This document shows, piece after piece, positions 5,188 to 8,034 of a stretch of 8,034 bases of DNA. The notes under the pieces are model-generated. The model was given only the letters and a program-made list of their open reading frames with translations. It did not search any database and had not been told where the DNA came from. A program made the translations under genes and the position numbers. This stretch comes from JAFDZO01 sp041859205 (GTDB lineage Bacteria; Bacteroidota; Ignavibacteria; Tepidaquicellales; Tepidaquicellaceae): contig JBHEKU010000306.1 in the NCBI GenBank assembly GCA_041859205.1, positions 1 through 8,034 on the forward strand. Reading direction: 5' to 3'. How positions within the stretch are numbered: the stretch's first letter is position 1; every line of letters begins with the position of its first letter.

Positions 5188-7494
5188 TTAAAAATAATTA
5201 AATACCCAGTTTAAGAAATGGTCTCCCTGATATCTTTGCGAGAAGAAAACCTGCAGACCGTTTTTCATCAATGTCTGATAAATATCAGTTGAAGATTTTT
5301 TTACGAGCTTATTATAATCCGTATTAGGAAACATTGCAATCACGCTTCCCATATTGTAACCCGTAGGAATACTATCCTTTGGAGCGGTTATTTTTTTTGT
5401 AACGTTCTTAAGAGAATCCGGTACTTTTATTTTTGATGTATCAGCGATATTTTGTACTTCATATTTATAAAGCGAGTCTCCTCTGTACAAAATCATATCT
5501 TTATTAGATTTTGTGTCCCGTAGTTTGAGTTCCAGATTATATACTCCGCTTTCAAACGGCGGCTTACCAAATACACTGGAGTATTGCAGCATAGCGAACG
5601 GTTTCAGTACTACAATATTTCGAACAGTATTGTTATCAATTAAATCTTCAATATTTCTATCGGAGAAAATTCTGTTCTCTATTGTAAACACAACTGAATC
5701 TTTATCGACAGGTTTTATATTTACGATGGATTTATATCTTTCAAAATCAAAGTTAGCGTAATCAAGACTATCAATAATATTCCTGTCTGTAGCTCCCCAT
5801 TCAAGAGTAATTGTCTGAGGGTTTAATCCAAAATTTGAATTATCAATTTCAAATTTCTTCAGTGCAAGAGTTTTATTATAATTAACCTGTTCAGAATTTT
5901 CTTTTAAAGAAATTATTTTCTCCTTAAAAATTGAGAAAGTCGAATCGTTAAGATAATTTGATCTATCTGTAATGTAATATATTCTATAATCTCCTATCTC
6001 TTCATTTTTAAGACTGAGCTTCTTTAGTTTCTCAATAAAGCTTTCGCTTCTGACAATTGCTATCTGAATTTTAGAATCATCAAGATAAGTTTTTACGTCT
6101 AAAATATTTAGTTCGTTATCAGATTTTTTAACTTTAGATTTTGCTTTTAGCTCTGAGTTTTTCTCGGCAAGTTTTCTTTTATTCTGAGCAATGAGTGTAT
6201 CTAAATTTCCGAGCAAAAATTTATCAGGGGAATTTGATAATGTTTTTATTGCCCAGATATCGAAGTATCCGTCAACCTCTTCAAAATAAACTTTGCCTTC
6301 AGGCTTAACATAGCCGCGCTCGAACTGACTCTTTAATAAATTACCGACTTCAAATGTATCTTCTCTGAAAGGCTGAGGATAATAAAAGCTCCATATAATA
6401 TTAATGATAACAAATCCTGCAAGTATGGGAATAGCAAAATATTTTTTTATTTCATAGCACTGCTGAATTGCAAACGGAACGAAGAGCAAAGCATTCATTA
6501 CAATATAACGTGAAACCATATTTGTTCCGCCGGTGCCCGCCATACCATGGAATATCAATAGAAGAAGCTGAATGAGATTGAACAGGGCAAAATATTTTGT
6601 AAGCTCATGGTTCTTTCCGCGGAAAGTATCGTAGATTTTTTTAAATGCAAATACAGTTGTGAAAGGAGCTATATATAAAATAAATGTCGGATACTGAACT
6701 AATCTCTGAAAGAAACTGGATTTATCAAACTGCTCAAATATTTTTGTCGTTTCTTTTGCAAAGAACATCACATCTTTATGGTCGATGTAATTTTGAAGTA
6801 ACCACCATATAATTGTTATTCCCGAAATGGAAGCCAGCAAAACATTTTTTATAAACTCTTTGGAAATTTTTCTATCTTTGAAAAAATCCAACGCAACTAA
6901 AAATACAAGTGTTGCAGAGAAAAGCCATCCTTCATATCTGAAACAATTTGATAATGCAAAACTTACAGCGCATAGAATAAGATAAGAGTTTACCGTGCTG
7001 CCGGATTTTTTCCACTTAAGAAAATAATAAATTCCTGCTGTGATAAAGAAAAAGAAAACAGATTCCGGAAGTCCTGAAATACTAAGCCAGACCTGGAAAG
7101 GGAAGAAACAAAAAATAAGAGTTGAAAAGAAAGCTATGAATTTATTAAATGATAATTCAACCGCTTTATAAAAATATATCAGTGTGAAAAATGAAAAAAT
7201 AAAATTAACGGTTAGCGCTGCCCAGAAGAGGTCTTTTATAAAAATCATAAAAAAGCCTTCCAACCAGAAATGCGGTGAAAGCCATACGCCGGCGCTTATT
7301 TCAGGATTCTGAAGCCATTCATAGGATTTTATCGTCCGGCAATAATCATCGGCAGAGAGCCAGCGGTAGCCAGAAGATAAAATTATTATCTGGAACAATA
7401 CTTTTATAAAAAGCAGAAACACTATTAATAATGTGCTGCTTGAAATAAACTTATTGAAGTAATCTTTAAAACTATTTAAACTGTTATTTTGCAA
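5188..7494 (-). CDS. Polytopic membrane glycosyltransferase (GT-C-like) with large C-terminal soluble region
   Basis: A 768-residue inner-membrane protein. Residues 17-372 hold about 10-11 hydrophobic segments (for example 19-41, 81-110, 118-138, 144-160, 216-236, 266-286, 300-318, 328-346, 352-372). The first external loop has 'WLSADDYCRT' with paired Asp at 49-50, the position of the catalytic or metal-binding acidic motif in GT-C enzymes that use polyprenyl-phosphate sugars. 'NCFRYEGW' (183-190) and 'MVSRYIVMNALLF' (326-338) also fit such families. Residues 373-768 are soluble and probably periplasmic: a Lys-rich stretch (439-457), then a mixed, partly beta-rich domain with 'LEWGATD' (564-570) that I do not recognise. 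The role is likely transfer of a sugar to an envelope glycan, lipid or protein; donor and acceptor are unknown. The start is taken as TTG (7492-7494), 23 nt after the kinase stop. An AGAAGGA sequence lies 12 nt before it, rather far, and the frame stays open further upstream without an ATG, so the start is uncertain. Confidence 0.75.
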   Translation of the reverse strand: MQNNSLNSFKDYFNKFISSSTLLIVFLLFIKVLFQIIILSSGYRWLSADDYCRTIKSYEWLQNPEISAGVWLSPHFWLEGFFMIFIKDLFWAALTVNFIFSFFTLIYFYKAVELSFNKFIAFFSTLIFCFFPFQVWLSISGLPESVFFFFITAGIYYFLKWKKSGSTVNSYLILCAVSFALSNCFRYEGWLFSATLVFLVALDFFKDRKISKEFIKNVLLASISGITIIWWLLQNYIDHKDVMFFAKETTKIFEQFDKSSFFQRLVQYPTFILYIAPFTTVFAFKKIYDTFRGKNHELTKYFALFNLIQLLLLIFHGMAGTGGTNMVSRYIVMNALLFVPFAIQQCYEIKKYFAIPILAGFVIINIIWSFYYPQPFREDTFEVGNLLKSQFERGYVKPEGKVYFEEVDGYFDIWAIKTLSNSPDKFLLGNLDTLIAQNKRKLAEKNSELKAKSKVKKSDNELNILDVKTYLDDSKIQIAIVRSESFIEKLKKLSLKNEEIGDYRIYYITDRSNYLNDSTFSIFKEKIISLKENSEQVNYNKTLALKKFEIDNSNFGLNPQTITLEWGATDRNIIDSLDYANFDFERYKSIVNIKPVDKDSVVFTIENRIFSDRNIEDLIDNNTVRNIVVLKPFAMLQYSSVFGKPPFESGVYNLELKLRDTKSNKDMILYRGDSLYKYEVQNIADTSKIKVPDSLKNVTKKITAPKDSIPTGYNMGSVIAMFPNTDYNKLVKKSSTDIYQTLMKNGLQVFFSQRYQGDHFLNWVFNYF

Positions 7495-7517
7495 AAACTT
7501 TTTTATTCCTTCTGAAA

Positions 7518-8034
7518 TTATCTGGGTAATTTTATTCTGAATGTCGTTCCTTTGCCCGGGGAGCTGTCAGTAAGCGTTAATTTTCCGTCGTTATAATTCT
7601 CAATAATTCTTTTCGCAAGACTTAACCCTAAGCCCCAGCCTCTCATTTTAGTAGAGTAGCCCGGTCTGAAAACATCCTTTTTGTATTTTGAATCTATTCC
7701 TTTTCCATTATCTGTTACATCAATTGTGGTCTCTGAATGCTTCTCCGATATATTAAAAACTATCTTGCCGCTTGGCTTATCCATTGCATCGAGGGAATTC
7801 TTTAAAAGATTTTCAATTACCCATTCGAACAGATCTTTATTGATTTTTCCTTTTGCATCTTTTGAGCCGATTATTTCAACAACAACTTTTTTAGAAACAA
7901 TTCCATCGGCAGATACCAATGTAGGTATTCTCTTTTCAAAATAATCTGCAACTTTTTTTATTACTTCATAAACATTTTCTTCTGTCAATGCAGGCTGCGA
8001 GCCTATCTTTGAAAATCTTCCCGCTATCTTATTC
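7518..8034 (-). CDS. Sensor histidine kinase, C-terminal ATPase part (5' end outside window)
   Basis: Cytoplasmic catalytic end of a two-component sensor kinase, which binds ATP and phosphorylates a histidine in its dimerisation domain. 171 residues are visible. The frame is open to the right edge, and the upstream codons read 'NKIAGRFSKIGSQPA', a continuous kinase linker reminiscent of NtrY-like proteins, so the TTG at 7986-7988 is not a real start. HATPase_c motifs in order: N box 'ENLLKNSLDAM' (metal-binding Asn codon 7797-7799), G1 box 'DNGKGID' (Asp codon 7710-7712), F box 'VFRPGYSTK', and G2 box 'GWGLGLSLAKRI' (about 7600-7640). All key residues are intact, and it ends normally with 'GTTFRIKLPR'. 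The phospho-accepting His and any sensor or membrane domain lie beyond the window. The stop is TAA (7518-7520). The downstream glycosyltransferase gene starts 23 nt later on the same strand, so they are probably co-transcribed. No response regulator gene is in view. Confidence 0.93.
   Translation of the reverse strand, partial: NKIAGRFSKIGSQPALTEENVYEVIKKVADYFEKRIPTLVSADGIVSKKVVVEIIGSKDAKGKINKDLFEWVIENLLKNSLDAMDKPSGKIVFNISEKHSETTIDVTDNGKGIDSKYKKDVFRPGYSTKMRGWGLGLSLAKRIIENYNDGKLTLTDSSPGKGTTFRIKLPR

Noticed and set aside
5513..5761. Plus-strand 82-codon frame opposite the glycosyltransferase C-terminus
   Set aside because: Antisense shadow with low-complexity Ser/Leu composition and no leader.
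7681..7944. Plus-strand 87-codon frame opposite the histidine kinase
   Set aside because: Lies entirely antisense to intact HATPase motifs; shadow frame.
7986..7988. TTG as the start of the histidine kinase
   Set aside because: The frame is open to the window edge and the upstream codons encode a kinase-like linker, so the gene is partial rather than beginning here.

Overview
The window is AT-rich (roughly one third G+C by eye) and carries five protein genes. Three features point to the Bacteroidota/Chlorobiota/Ignavibacteria branch: a type IX secretion (T9SS) C-terminal sorting domain of the 'QNFPNPFNP ... SGIYFYKL ... KK' type, gene starts with A/T-rich leaders and no Shine-Dalgarno site, and a LeuRS with the 'PSGTGESPLA...TNTMPQLAGSSWYFLRF' signature. 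The style of the T9SS protein suggests an Ignavibacteria-like organism. That placement is inference, not proof.

Layout from left to right: (1) the 3' two thirds of leuS (+, entering from the left edge), ending at 1539. (2) A 41-bp convergent gap almost filled by a REP-like palindrome (1549-1574). (3) A 472-residue helical-repeat protein of unknown function on the minus strand (1581-2999). (4) A 235-bp divergent intergenic region with several A/T-rich dyads (3105-3139, 3160-3185). (5) A secreted 540-residue T9SS cargo protein (+, 3235-4857). (6) A 330-bp convergent intergenic region (4858-5187) with no convincing gene but dense secondary structure: a long imperfect inverted repeat enclosing two hairpins (4864-4966), a second small branched structure (4987-5056), and a long, nearly continuous hairpin resembling a mobile palindromic repeat (5070-5120). 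(7) A minus-strand pair, apparently one operon: a sensor histidine kinase whose 5' end lies beyond the right edge (7518-8034), and 23 nt downstream a 768-residue polytopic GT-C-like glycosyltransferase with a large soluble C-terminal region (5188-7494).

The genes do not form one obvious pathway: leuS is housekeeping, the T9SS protein is exported cargo, and the kinase/glycosyltransferase pair may belong to envelope sugar metabolism. The most unusual material is non-coding, namely the structured convergent region 4858-5187 and the palindrome after leuS. No tRNA, rRNA, CRISPR array, transposase or known riboswitch was recognised.
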